Origin: Phaeobacter porticola
Lineage (GTDB): Bacteria > Pseudomonadota > Alphaproteobacteria > Rhodobacterales > Rhodobacteraceae
Direction: 5' to 3'
Length of the DNA stretch: 64,000 bases
Assembly: GCF_001888185.1 (NCBI RefSeq)
Contig: NZ_CP016364.1
Location: 62,001-126,000, forward strand
The position numbers and the translations under genes were made by a program. This document shows, piece after piece, positions 42,525 to 51,680 of the stretch (position 1 is the first letter of the stretch; each line of letters starts with the position of its first letter). The notes beneath the pieces were generated by a model, which was not told the DNA's origin, did not search any database, and saw only the letters and a program-made list of their open reading frames with translations.

Positions 42525-44585
42525 TCAACGACGTCCTTCGCGCAGCCATCCGGCTAGGATTGCAGCTGTGGCCATCAACAGCACCAGCCAGGCTGGAAGC
42601 AGAGGTGTCTGATTGACTGACACCGTACGATAGGCATCGCGCGGGGTCAGTCCGATCCATCCCCGCCCGGCTGCAACGCGTCCGGGACGCACGTCGCGCA
42701 GATCAGGCACGCCTTCGTGGAGCGCACGCACGCCGCCGCGGGTCTGGGCAACGGCCGCTGCCATCACATCGCCAGTGGCGATGGTTTGTTCGAACTCACG
42801 GGGGGCGGCTGGGCCAAGGCCAATGACCGTAGATTGCCTGCCCTCTTCCAAACGATAAAGACCAGGTTCCGGCCCCTCGTAACGTCCTTCCCAACGCCCG
42901 GGCGCGGTTTGTAACAGGGTGACACTGGCGGTGCTGCCGTCGGGATTGGTAAGTGTTACAGGCCCGACATCATCGCCAAGGCTGCGACGTTGAATGCGCA
43001 TCCGTTGACCCGTGGCCTCAGCGCTTAGGACCTCTTCTTCCAGTTCAGGCTCTTTCATCATCCAATGGGCCAGTCGGCGCAGCAGTTCCAACTGTGGCCC
43101 ACCGCCTTCGTAGCCACGACTCCAGAGCCAGGCATGATCCGAGGCCAAGAGTGCCACGCGTCCCTCGCCCACGCGATCGAGCACCAGCAGTGGGCGGGTG
43201 TCGACACCGCTCATCAAGACATGTCCCTGGGGCACGTTGACCTCAATCTGGCGCAGCCAGCGGCCCCAACTGTCAGAATCGGTCAAATCAGCGGTGACCG
43301 GGTGGCGTTGACCAAGATCGGTAATCTCGGGCCGATAGGCGCGTTCCAGCACGCGGGCAGAGGGGCTGGCGGGCAGGATGCTGGAGAGGGGAGAGCGATA
43401 GATGCTGTCGGCGCTGGCAAAATCTGGCCCTGCCGCCACCAGTACGGCCCCGCCGCGTTGAACATAGTCGGCAACGTTATCAAGGTAGATCGCAGGTAGA
43501 ATGCCGCGCCGTTTGTAGCGGTCAAAGATGATCAGGTCGAAATCGTTGATCTTCTCCAGAAACAGCTCACGGGTAGGAAAGGCAATCAGCGACAGTTCGT
43601 CCACTGGTACGCCATCCTGTTTCTCAGGTGGGCGCAGAATGGTGAAATGGACCAGATCCACAGCGCTGTCCGATTTCAACAGGTTGCGCCATGTGCGCCC
43701 GCCCGGATGAGGTTCGCCAGAGACGAGCAAGACTCGCAGCCGATCACGGACGCCGTTGATCTGGACAAGGGCGGAATTGTTGCGATTGGTCAACTCTCCA
43801 GCCGCAGTTGGGGTGGTGAATTGGATCACGTTGCGTCCGCCGTGCGGCAGGGTCAGCGGCAGGTCGAAATCAACCCCTACCGGCAGGTTGAAACGCTGAG
43901 GTTCGGCCCCGCCAATGGAGATGGCCAGCTCTGCAAGCCCATTTATGACAGGGGCTTCGCCCTGATCCTCGATCCGCAGCGTCAGGGTCACTGGTTCGCC
44001 AATGATGGCAAAGCTGGGTGCGTTCTTGACGATCAATCGTCGGTCCCAATCGCCGGGGCGACCGGTTAACAACAGATGCAGCGGTGCGGGCAGGGCGGGG
44101 GTCTGTTCGATGTCATGGATCTGTCCGTCGCTCAACGCGATCATCCCTGCAACCCGACCACGTGGCACATTGGCGAGCGCTTCGGCGAGCGCGTTCATCA
44201 ACAGGGTGCCGCTATTGTCGCTGGTGCCATCACGGGGCGGCTCGCTTTGTACGGGGATCCAGCGGATTTCGGTATTGGGACGTGCGGACAGCGCGGCCTC
44301 AAGATCAGCGCGGGCCTCAGCGGTCTGTACCCCTCGGTCAGACAACCGCTGGCTGGCGGTCTGATCCTCCAAGACCAGAACAATGTCGCTCAGTGGGGTG
44401 CGATCCTCAATCTGGTAAACAGGACCGCTGAGGGCACCAAGCAGGATCAAGGCGGCCAGCGCCCGCAGGGGCCAGCCTGCCAGACGGCGCCAGATCGCTA
44501 GGGCCAGCGCGGCCAACGAGATCGCACCGAGCACGCCAATCATGCTCCAGGGGATCAGCGGATCAAAGAGGATCGTCTGTGTCAT
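42525..44585 (-). CDS. Membrane protein of MoxR/DUF58 operon, glutamine-amidotransferase-like domain
   Basis: A 686-residue membrane protein: two helices at the N-terminus (about 15-55), a periplasmic-looking region with a vWA-like start (DIVLVLEDQTASQRLSDRG), then a class-I amidotransferase-like fold (VLLVSGEPHPGGRTW, LIIFDRYKRRG, GGAVLVAAGPD). It ends with a C-terminal helix (about 662-682). The amidotransferase cysteine-His-Glu triad is not apparent, so it is probably non-enzymatic. I chose the second of two adjacent starts. It is the last gene of the four-gene MoxR operon and should belong to the same complex, but its function is unknown. Confidence 0.8.
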   Translation of the reverse strand: MTQTILFDPLIPWSMIGVLGAISLAALALAIWRRLAGWPLRALAALILLGALSGPVYQIEDRTPLSDIVLVLEDQTASQRLSDRGVQTAEARADLEAALSARPNTEIRWIPVQSEPPRDGTSDNSGTLLMNALAEALANVPRGRVAGMIALSDGQIHDIEQTPALPAPLHLLLTGRPGDWDRRLIVKNAPSFAIIGEPVTLTLRIEDQGEAPVINGLAELAISIGGAEPQRFNLPVGVDFDLPLTLPHGGRNVIQFTTPTAAGELTNRNNSALVQINGVRDRLRVLLVSGEPHPGGRTWRNLLKSDSAVDLVHFTILRPPEKQDGVPVDELSLIAFPTRELFLEKINDFDLIIFDRYKRRGILPAIYLDNVADYVQRGGAVLVAAGPDFASADSIYRSPLSSILPASPSARVLERAYRPEITDLGQRHPVTADLTDSDSWGRWLRQIEVNVPQGHVLMSGVDTRPLLVLDRVGEGRVALLASDHAWLWSRGYEGGGPQLELLRRLAHWMMKEPELEEEVLSAEATGQRMRIQRRSLGDDVGPVTLTNPDGSTASVTLLQTAPGRWEGRYEGPEPGLYRLEEGRQSTVIGLGPAAPREFEQTIATGDVMAAAVAQTRGGVRALHEGVPDLRDVRPGRVAAGRGWIGLTPRDAYRTVSVNQTPLLPAWLVLLMATAAILAGWLREGRR

Positions 44586-44596
44586 CACCCTCTCTC

Positions 44597-47524
44597 CTAT
44601 TGTCCGAGTCGGTCAAGCAGGGCAGGCACATGGACCTGATCTGATTTATAGTTGCCGGTCAGCACATGCATCACCAGATTGACCCCAAAGCGATAGGCAA
44701 GTTCGCGCTGCCGTTCGCCGGCATAGCCACGCCCAACGGGCAGCAGGGGGCGGCCATTGTTATCGACGGCCCAGGCGGCGGCCCAATCATTGCCGCCAAT
44801 CACCACGGGGGTAACGCCATCGTTAAGATTGCGAAAGGGGATGCCCTCCACCTGTTTGGCATCGGCGGACGCCGCCTCGACCCAGACTGCGCCACGGCTG
44901 TGACGTCCTGGAAAGTCCTGCACCAGATAAAAGGTCCGCGTCAGAACGTGATCAGTGGGCAGCGGCTCTAGCGGTGGGACATCCAGCCGCAGCGCCAGCT
45001 GTTGCAAACGTCGGCCAGCTGGACTGCTGGCACCCGCGCGGGTCAGATCCGCGTCGCGGGTGTCAAAAAGGATCATGCCACCCGTGCGCAGATAGGTATT
45101 GAGCCGGTCATAAGCCTCGCCCGAGGGCATCGCCTGATTTGCAGTCACGGGCCAATAGAGCAGCGGGTAGAACGCCAGTTCATCGCGCTCCAGATCCACG
45201 CCAGCCGGGGGCGCGGGTTCGACCGAGGTGCGAAACCGCAGGGTATTGGAGAGACCCTGAAGACCATCGCTGGCCAGTTGGTCGACCTGTGGATTGCCGG
45301 TCAGCACATGGGCAAGCGTTAGTTCCGCAGCGCGCAGAGCCGCCAGCGCGTCTGCTTTGGGGGTGACCTGGGGATCGGCTGGGCGGCTGTTCTGGTCTGT
45401 AGGGTCGGCGAGGCCCTGCGCCCGCACGCGCAGATCATCGCCGACCCCGACACTCCAGGCGAAGATTGCTACGAGCATTACGGAGGACATGTTGCTGCCC
45501 GCTTTTCCGACCAAGTGACGCGTATTGCGGGACAGCATACCTGAGAGCGACAGTGACGCAACAACGTCCAAGGCCAGTAAGAGCAGCGCAAAGCTGAGCA
45601 ACAGGCCGCCCAGCGGGCGTTCCGGCGTCAAGCCATAACCGCTGAGCACAACACCTGCGGGCCATGTGGCAGCGGTCAGCGGTTCGCCCGTACGCAGGAC
45701 GTTGCGGGCGATACGGCGATCCCCATTCTGGTACAAACCAGGTTGCAGGGATGGCCCTGCCTCGGCGGCTATCAGATCTGGCCCCGCAACGCCCGGCAAC
45801 GCATCGGCGTCTTGCAATACACCAAAACCATCCAGCACCTGCAAAGGCGACCAGGTGGTGCCGTCCAGATCGGTCGCTTCGGGTGGTTTCGACGCAGAAG
45901 AGACGGCCAGTCGCTCCATCATCTGAACAAATAGGCCAGACAGTGGCAGGCTGCTCCATTCCGCGTTGGCGGTCACATGGAACAGGACAACGTGGCCATC
46001 TCCCATCGATTTACGGGTGACCAGCGGCGTACCATCCGACAGTTCTGCAATCACCCTGTCAGCCAGTGCGGGGTCCGGTTGGGCGACCACTTGGGACGTG
46101 ACTGTTACATCGGGTGGAATGGACAGGCCAGAGAACGGCGAACCTTCGGCGAAGGGTGCAAGTGTTTTGGGTTCGCCCCAGCTCATTGCGCCGCCGATAC
46201 TGCGCCCACCGCTGCGCAGGCGCACGGGCAGCAGGGGCTCTTCGTCTGTGCGGGCGGTGTCGCTGGAGGCCAGTCGCGGTCCCGCAAAGCGCAGCAGAAG
46301 CCCGCCTTGGTTCACCCAGTCGATAACGGCGGCTTCCTGATCCGGGGGCAGCCGGGCGGTATCCGCCAGTACAATCACATCTGGATTGGCCGGTAACAGA
46401 TCACTTAACCCGCCTTCCAACAGGTCCGCTGTTGGGGCCAGTGCTTTGCGCAGGTAGTGCAGCGGCGACAACAAGGCGAGACCTTCGTTGCCGCTTTGGG
46501 CTGAGATAAGCGCAATCTCGCGGCGGCGGAGGCTGTCATCTGTGAGTGAGATCGCCCCAGCACTGCGCTGGCCTTGGACCTCAAACATGCGAATACGCGC
46601 GCGCAGCTCCGCAGGGAGAGACAGGCGTGCGCTGGCGTTTTGCCCGTCCGCGGCAGTGCCGCTTGGGTCGGCAAAGTCTACGGTGACGGTCCCCAATGTG
46701 CGCAGAGTGCCGCCGGGATCAGGTCCTTTGGCCAACACCGTCACGGTCTGGCTGAGGCTGTCTGAGGGGCTGGCAATGCCAGATAGTCCGCCCGCTCTGT
46801 TGGTCGGTAGGCTGCGGGCTACGGTGACCTCCATCATGCCATCGACATAGGTCACCGGGCGCAAGGCAAGCGTGGCTGTCGGATGCTGGTAGATGGTCAG
46901 GTCGCCCTGCGATGTCAGCGCATCCAGCATCTCTGCGCGGCCGGGGTAGTCCAGCCCATCACTGAACCACAGGCTATCAAAACCGCCGTCAATCTCGTTG
47001 AGATGCGTCTGGGCCGTGGCCAGCTGATCGGGAGAAGGTTGCCAGGACTGTGGAGTCTCGCCAATGATCTGGCGGCGCCAGCTGGCTGCGCTTTGGAATT
47101 GCAGTGGCTGCGGCGCGGTCAGGCGCAGAACAGCAACAGGGCGGTTTGACCGACCAGCCTCGGCCAGCAGGCGGTCGATTTCTTTGTGCGTGTGGTCCCA
47201 CTCCGGGGCCCCGGCCCAGCTTCCGTCCAACACCACCAGAAGTGGCCCACGTCCGGTTGGTTCTATGGTCGGGTTCAGTACCGGTCCGGCAAGGCCGACG
47301 ATGGCGGCCGCCACGACGACAAGGCGCAGCAACAGCAACCACCAAGGGGTGCGATCCGAAAGGCTGTCGTCGTCGCGCAGGCCCAGCAAGAGGGTCACGG
47401 CAGGGAAAAATCGTTTGCGCGGCGCTGGCGGAACCGCCCGCAACAGCAGCCACAACAAAGGCAGCGCCAACAATGCCAGCAACAGCCAAGGCGCGGTAAA
47501 GCCGATGCCCGCAATTGTGGTCAT
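44597..47524 (-). CDS. DUF4159 domain-containing membrane protein (BatA-type N-terminus)
   Basis: A 975-residue protein. Two N-terminal helices flank PPAPRKRFFPAVTLLLGL, the BatA/aerotolerance-type start, followed by vWA-like segments and a large periplasmic region. Two further helices near 640-700 lead to a C-terminal DUF4159 domain (about 740-975). That domain contains LLYWPVTANQAMP, GGMILFDTRDAD and DHVLTRTFYLVQDFPGR. The ATG overlaps the DUF58 stop (ATGA, 47521-47524). Such proteins accompany MoxR ATPases and DUF58 proteins in alphaproteobacteria, and their role is undefined; envelope stress and protein-complex maturation are suggestions from relatives. Confidence 0.85.
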   Translation of the reverse strand: MTTIAGIGFTAPWLLLALLALPLLWLLLRAVPPAPRKRFFPAVTLLLGLRDDDSLSDRTPWWLLLLRLVVVAAAIVGLAGPVLNPTIEPTGRGPLLVVLDGSWAGAPEWDHTHKEIDRLLAEAGRSNRPVAVLRLTAPQPLQFQSAASWRRQIIGETPQSWQPSPDQLATAQTHLNEIDGGFDSLWFSDGLDYPGRAEMLDALTSQGDLTIYQHPTATLALRPVTYVDGMMEVTVARSLPTNRAGGLSGIASPSDSLSQTVTVLAKGPDPGGTLRTLGTVTVDFADPSGTAADGQNASARLSLPAELRARIRMFEVQGQRSAGAISLTDDSLRRREIALISAQSGNEGLALLSPLHYLRKALAPTADLLEGGLSDLLPANPDVIVLADTARLPPDQEAAVIDWVNQGGLLLRFAGPRLASSDTARTDEEPLLPVRLRSGGRSIGGAMSWGEPKTLAPFAEGSPFSGLSIPPDVTVTSQVVAQPDPALADRVIAELSDGTPLVTRKSMGDGHVVLFHVTANAEWSSLPLSGLFVQMMERLAVSSASKPPEATDLDGTTWSPLQVLDGFGVLQDADALPGVAGPDLIAAEAGPSLQPGLYQNGDRRIARNVLRTGEPLTAATWPAGVVLSGYGLTPERPLGGLLLSFALLLLALDVVASLSLSGMLSRNTRHLVGKAGSNMSSVMLVAIFAWSVGVGDDLRVRAQGLADPTDQNSRPADPQVTPKADALAALRAAELTLAHVLTGNPQVDQLASDGLQGLSNTLRFRTSVEPAPPAGVDLERDELAFYPLLYWPVTANQAMPSGEAYDRLNTYLRTGGMILFDTRDADLTRAGASSPAGRRLQQLALRLDVPPLEPLPTDHVLTRTFYLVQDFPGRHSRGAVWVEAASADAKQVEGIPFRNLNDGVTPVVIGGNDWAAAWAVDNNGRPLLPVGRGYAGERQRELAYRFGVNLVMHVLTGNYKSDQVHVPALLDRLGQ

Positions 47525-48444
47525 GGGCTGCTTCTTTCCATGGCATGAAACAACCACATCAAAGCTGCTTGTGCGCTATCGCCGGTGTGATGTGTGCCCA
47601 ATCGCCAGCCAGCTGCGCGGCAAAGCCGTTCCAATGCGTCGCGTCGCTCGGCCAGCCGGTCCAGATAACGTTGGCGCAACGCGTCGGCCTTGAGGGTTTC
47701 GTGGCGCAGACCACCGCCGACGCTTTGGAAAATAGTGCGGCCTTCGAAGGGAAACTGCTCTTCTGTAGGATCAAGAACCTGCATCAACACGCCACGTACG
47801 CCGCGGTCTGCGGCCTTGGCCAAGGACTGTTCCAATGGCGTGAACGGGCCAAGGAAATCGGACAGGAATAGCACCCGCGCATGGGGCAGCATGGCGCGGT
47901 CTTCCGGCGGAGTGTAGTCGCTTGTGCCGTCTTCGCTCAGGTATTCGGCAAGCCGCAGGATCTGGGCGGTGCCGCGCCTGGGCGGTAGGTGACCACCGGT
48001 CAGGCCCACGCGTTCACCCCCGCGCAGCATCAGGACAGAGGTCGCTAAGCCCAGAAGCCGCGCGCGGTCAATTTTCTGCGGCAATGCATCGGTTGAAGCA
48101 AAGCGCATAGAGGCGCCCTGATCGACCCAGAGATGCACCGTCTGGGCAATCTGCCATTCGCGCTCACGTACAAACTGCTGATCTCCCTTCGCAGAGCGGC
48201 GGTGGTCGATCATGCGCCGGCTGTCGCCTGTCTGCACCGGGCGGTACTGCCAGAAATCATCGCCCATGCCGGCGCGGCGGCGTCCATGTTCCCCCAGCAG
48301 AACAGAGCCTGCAAGCTGCTGTGCCTGTACCAGCAGTGGCGGGAACCTGCTGGCGGCGCTTTCAGCCCGGTGCCGCAGGTCGACAGCGCGCTGTGTTGCG
48401 GGGGCGGCGGCACCGGCCGGCTGGGGGGCAGCGGATGATGTCAC
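47521..48444 (-). CDS. DUF58 domain-containing protein
   Basis: A 307-residue protein of the DUF58 family, which pairs with MoxR-type AAA+ ATPases and resembles a vWA scaffold. The core motif is visible as YRPVQTGDSRRMIDHRRSAK (about 65-85), together with the downstream AQTVHLWVDQGASM segment that matches the DxSxSM MIDAS-like position. The GTG start overlaps the moxR stop by four bases, and the stop overlaps the DUF4159 start by four bases. The tight coupling implies fixed stoichiometry of the ATPase and its partners. Confidence 0.9.
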   Translation of the reverse strand: MTSSAAPQPAGAAAPATQRAVDLRHRAESAASRFPPLLVQAQQLAGSVLLGEHGRRRAGMGDDFWQYRPVQTGDSRRMIDHRRSAKGDQQFVREREWQIAQTVHLWVDQGASMRFASTDALPQKIDRARLLGLATSVLMLRGGERVGLTGGHLPPRRGTAQILRLAEYLSEDGTSDYTPPEDRAMLPHARVLFLSDFLGPFTPLEQSLAKAADRGVRGVLMQVLDPTEEQFPFEGRTIFQSVGGGLRHETLKADALRQRYLDRLAERRDALERLCRAAGWRLGTHHTGDSAQAALMWLFHAMERSSP

Positions 48445-49448
48445 GCAGCCGCTCCTGGGCGGGCCAGGGTTTCAGCAGTGTCGGCAATCAAGTCGCTCAG
48501 GCTTTCACCACGGGCGCGGGCGGCAAAGTTCAGCGCCATCCGGTGGCTTAGTACCGGTTGCGCCATATCCAGCACGTCGTCAGCGTTGGGCGCAAGCCGT
48601 CCCTGCAACAGGGCACGTGCCCGCACCGCCAGCATCAGCGCCTGTGCTGCGCGTGGACCAGGACCCCAGGCCACGGTTTGCTGCACACGCTCAGAGGCAC
48701 CGGGATCGTCGGGGCGGAATGCGCGCACCAGATCCAGGATCATTTCGACCACGCTGTCGCCCACGGGCATCCGGCGCAGCAGGGTCTGTGCGGCGATCAG
48801 CTCATCCGCGGTAAAGACCTGATGTGCGCTGCTCTCTTCGACCCCTGTCGTGGCCAATAGAATGTCCCGTTCGGTCTGGCGGGTTGGATAAGGTACGTCG
48901 ATCTGGAACAAAAAGCGATCCAACTGTGCCTCAGGCAGGGGGTAGGTGCCTTCCTGCTCAATCGGATTCTGGGTGGCGAGCACATGAAACGGGGTGCCAA
49001 GCGGCCGGTCGGCGCCTGCTACGGTGACCACGCGTTCCTGCATTGCCTGCAACAGCGCCGATTGGGTGCGGGGGCTGGCGCGGTTGATCTCATCCGCCAT
49101 CAGCAGCTGGCAGAACACAGGTCCCGGCACAAACCGAAAGGCGCGGCTGCCATCGCTGGCGGTATCCAGTACCTCGGAGCCCAGAATATCGGCAGGCATC
49201 AGGTCTGGCGTGAACTGCACGCGGTTGCCTGCAAGGCCCATCACCGTGGACAGCGTTTCCACCAGACGCGTTTTGCCCAGACCGGGCAGGCCGATCAACA
49301 GACCATGCCCCCCGCATAAAAGAGTACTGAGCGTTAGATCAACAACGCGTTTCTGACCGATAAAGCGCCGGGTGATAGAGGATCTGGCCTGTGTCAGCTT
49401 GTCTTCAAGCGCTTCAATCTCGGCCAGCAAATCGTCGGGTTCGGACAT
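48441..49448 (-). CDS. MoxR-family AAA+ ATPase
   Basis: A 335-residue AAA+ chaperone-like ATPase. Walker A is GLPGLGKT (K59), Walker B LLMADEINRA with sensor-1-type TQNPIEQEG, and the C-terminal lid holds a sensor-2 arginine. MoxR ATPases help activate or assemble other proteins, here presumably the vWA-bearing membrane partners downstream. The ATG at 49448 follows GAAGGGAAAG; an AT-rich stretch at 49469-49475 (TATATA on the minus strand) could be the operon's -10 box. The gene diverges from DUF1285, a standing arrangement in roseobacters. Confidence 0.95.
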   Translation of the reverse strand: MSEPDDLLAEIEALEDKLTQARSSITRRFIGQKRVVDLTLSTLLCGGHGLLIGLPGLGKTRLVETLSTVMGLAGNRVQFTPDLMPADILGSEVLDTASDGSRAFRFVPGPVFCQLLMADEINRASPRTQSALLQAMQERVVTVAGADRPLGTPFHVLATQNPIEQEGTYPLPEAQLDRFLFQIDVPYPTRQTERDILLATTGVEESSAHQVFTADELIAAQTLLRRMPVGDSVVEMILDLVRAFRPDDPGASERVQQTVAWGPGPRAAQALMLAVRARALLQGRLAPNADDVLDMAQPVLSHRMALNFAARARGESLSDLIADTAETLARPGAAA

Positions 49449-49500
49449 GACTTTCCCTTCACGGCGAATATATAGTGGTACTGTATCGCGTTGACAGAAA

Positions 49501-50136
49501 ATGGCAAAAGCAATGAGCGGACAAAATCCCGTGACCACCGGCAAAAATACTCCTGAAACAGGATCCGAGCCCCCCAGTGCCGAAGGGCTGGCAGCGGCTG
49601 CCAAAACCGCCGGCAAGAGTGGCCCGCCGCCGGTCCATCTGTGGAATCCGCCGTTCTGTGGCGATTTGGATATGCGGATCGCCCGTGATGGCACCTGGTT
49701 CTACCTCGGCACGCCGATTGGCCGGTTTGAGCTGGTGCGGCTGTTTTCGTCGATTCTGAAGCTGGAAGACGGCAAATACTATCTTGTCACACCAGTGGAA
49801 AAGGTAGGCATTACGGTGGATGATGCACCGTTTGTCGCGGTGGATTTCGAGGCAACGGGGGAGGCGGCTGAGCAAGATCTCTGTTTTGAGACCCATGTCG
49901 GCGACAAAATCGTGGCTGGTCCCGAACATCCGATTCGCGTTCTCAGAGACAGCGAGACTGGCGAGCCGTCGCCGTATGTGATGGTGCGTAGTGGGCTGGA
50001 GGCGCTTATTGATCGGAAAAGCTTTTACCGGTTGGTTGATCTGGGTGCGCATCAGGATGGTTGGTTCGGCCTGTGGTCCGGTGGTGCGTTCTTTGGTGTG
50101 ATCCCTTCGGCCGAGCTTGCTGACGCATCCACCTGA
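49501..50136 (+). CDS. DUF1285 domain-containing protein
   Basis: A 211-residue cytoplasmic protein with the DUF1285 core: HLWNPPFCGDLDMRIARDGTW (parts NPPFCGDLDM and GTWFYLGTPIGR), FSSILKLEDGKYYLVTPVEK and the end VRSGLEALIDRKSFYRLVD. The first ~40 residues are a low-complexity lead-in. Function is unknown. In roseobacters it commonly sits next to the MoxR operon, as here, divergently. A second ATG at 49513 is a possible alternative start; neither has an obvious ribosome site. Confidence 0.88.
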   Translation: MAKAMSGQNPVTTGKNTPETGSEPPSAEGLAAAAKTAGKSGPPPVHLWNPPFCGDLDMRIARDGTWFYLGTPIGRFELVRLFSSILKLEDGKYYLVTPVEKVGITVDDAPFVAVDFEATGEAAEQDLCFETHVGDKIVAGPEHPIRVLRDSETGEPSPYVMVRSGLEALIDRKSFYRLVDLGAHQDGWFGLWSGGAFFGVIPSAELADAST

Positions 50137-50445
50137 CGACAAGGCGTGAAAATCGAGAGGGCGCGCGGCATGAAAACGGTCACGGACCGGATGATCGGCA
50201 AGGCCTTGCCCGTGTGGTGCACAGTTGGCAGAAACCCGCTTTCCTGCGCAGTGTTGTCGTCAAATTGCCAAAAATTCGCATGAAATCCTGCTCAAAGTCG
50301 GCGCAGATCTGGGGCAGATTAGAGCTGTGCAGTAGGGGGCACATCGACGGGCGTCCAGCGGGGGCTGGCCCGGCCGTTTGGTGTAAGCGCTCTCTGGTGC
50401 CGCAGTTTGGCCGCCAATCGGGGGTGGCACCATAGGAGATTTCTG
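50137..50445. other. 309-bp intergenic region without a supported gene
   Basis: Between DUF1285 and the isomerase gene. It has a 7-bp inverted repeat TGGTGCC (50395-50401) and GGCACCA (50426-50432) directly ahead of the isomerase ribosome site AGGAG, which could shield it. A 37-codon ATG frame at 50170-50283 has no ribosome site or recognisable content. I see no tRNA or terminator. Confidence 0.5.
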
Positions 50446-51198
50446 ATGCCCAAGTTCGCGGCCAATATTTCGTTGCTGTTTGCTGAATTGCCTTATCTGG
50501 ACCGTTTTACAGCGGCGTCACGCGCGGGTTTTGAGGCTGTCGAAATCCTGTTCCCCTACGAGCTGGCCGCGAAAGAGACACAGCGGGCATTGCTTGCCAA
50601 TGGGTTGGAGCTGCTGCTGATCAACGCGCCGCCGCCAAATTACACCGGTGGTATGCCGGGGTATGCCGCGCTGCCGATGGGGTCAGATCGCTTTCAACGC
50701 GATATCCGTCGCGTGCTGCGCTACGCCGAGGTTCTGCGCCCGACGATGATCCACATCATGGCGGGCTATGCCAAAGGGGATGTGGCCAAAGAGACCCTGA
50801 TCCGTAATTTGCAGTGGGCTGCTGACTATGCGCCGGGCCAGCAGTTCACAATTGAGCCGCTGAACGCGGGGGATCAGCCGGGATATTTTCTGGACGACTA
50901 TAATCTTGCTGTTGAAGTGCTGGAGACGGTCGATCGGGAGAATGTAGGGTTGCAATATGATGCCTATCACGCACAGTTGATCCATGGCGACGCGGCAAAG
51001 GTCTGGGAGGCCTTTGGTGATCGGGCCGTCCACGTCCAAATCGGCGCCGCACCGGGGCGGTGCGAGCCAGGAACCGGGCCCGTGGATTTCGAGCAGCTGT
51101 TCGCGGCCATCGACGAAAGTGGGTATGATGGCTGGGTCAGTGCAGAATACACCCCGAGCACCAAGAGGACCGAGGACAGTCTGGCCTGGATGGGGTGA
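50446..51198 (+). CDS. Hydroxypyruvate isomerase family protein (Hyi/OtnI)
   Basis: A 250-residue TIM-barrel sugar isomerase of the AP-endonuclease-2 type. Hyi interconverts hydroxypyruvate and tartronate semialdehyde; OtnI converts 2-oxo-tetronates. Motifs are NISLLFAELPYLDRFTAA, the loop LINAPPPNYTGGMPG, metal/catalytic glutamate in FTIEPLN (E142) and the C-terminal WVSAEYTP (Glu near 240). The ATG at 50446 follows AGGAG. No glyoxylate, gcl, glxR or kinase gene is adjacent, so glyoxylate versus tetronate metabolism cannot be decided. Confidence 0.9.
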   Translation: MPKFAANISLLFAELPYLDRFTAASRAGFEAVEILFPYELAAKETQRALLANGLELLLINAPPPNYTGGMPGYAALPMGSDRFQRDIRRVLRYAEVLRPTMIHIMAGYAKGDVAKETLIRNLQWAADYAPGQQFTIEPLNAGDQPGYFLDDYNLAVEVLETVDRENVGLQYDAYHAQLIHGDAAKVWEAFGDRAVHVQIGAAPGRCEPGTGPVDFEQLFAAIDESGYDGWVSAEYTPSTKRTEDSLAWMG

Positions 51199-51331
51199 GT
51201 CTGTCTGCGATGATCTGAGGATTGCTGTTAAGCGGCCATATCCGCGCGGATTGACGGAAATACATTCGTGAATTGCAATGTGATGTGCCGCGGGGCATAA
51301 GTTCGCCAGACACTCATTCTTGGAGCGCGCA

Positions 51332-51574
51332 ATGCTGCCTGCACGATTTGCCCCAATTCTGTTCGGATTGATCCTGTCGGGGATCATGTCCTGTATTGTG
51401 ACCGGCGTTGCAACGCTCAAGGCCGTCGGTTTCAGTGCTGAGGCACCTGGACTGTGGATGGGGGCCTGGAGTTTTGGTTGGCCTGTGGCCTTTGCTGTGG
51501 TTCTGGTGGTGGCACCCGGGGTGCGCCGATTGGTGGCGATCTTGGTGAAATCACCACCCGCGCCGAACCGCTGA
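51332..51574 (+). CDS. DUF2798 domain-containing small membrane protein
   Basis: An 80-residue protein with two predicted helices (about 7-30 and 45-66) and the family core FGLILSGIMSCIVTGVATL and WSFGWPVAFAVVLVVAPGVRRLV (landmarks GIMSCIVTG and WPVAF). DUF2798 proteins are short inner-membrane proteins without a defined role. The ATG at 51332 has GGAG at six bases; the TTG-led extension upstream is unlikely. It stands alone and converges on polA across a GC hairpin. Confidence 0.87.
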   Translation: MLPARFAPILFGLILSGIMSCIVTGVATLKAVGFSAEAPGLWMGAWSFGWPVAFAVVLVVAPGVRRLVAILVKSPPAPNR

Positions 51575-51635
51575 ACAGGACGCGTTCCCGGCCGTCATCG
51601 CAGTATCAAAGATACTTCTCTGCCGGTTGGGCTTA

Positions 51636-51658
51636 GCGCCATGCCATAGGCATGGCGC
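51636..51658. terminator. Hairpin between the convergent DUF2798 gene and polA
   Basis: A perfect 10-bp stem GCGCCATGCC-ATA-GGCATGGCGC. There is no T-run in either direction, so it is a non-canonical or 3'-stabilising structure, although its place between convergent genes suits termination. Confidence 0.5.
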
Positions 51659-51680
51659 AGAGTTCGCTAGGTCTGGTGGA

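Noticed and set aside
50170-50283. 37-codon ATG frame between DUF1285 and the isomerase gene
   Set aside because: No ribosome site, no recognisable content and poor codon bias.
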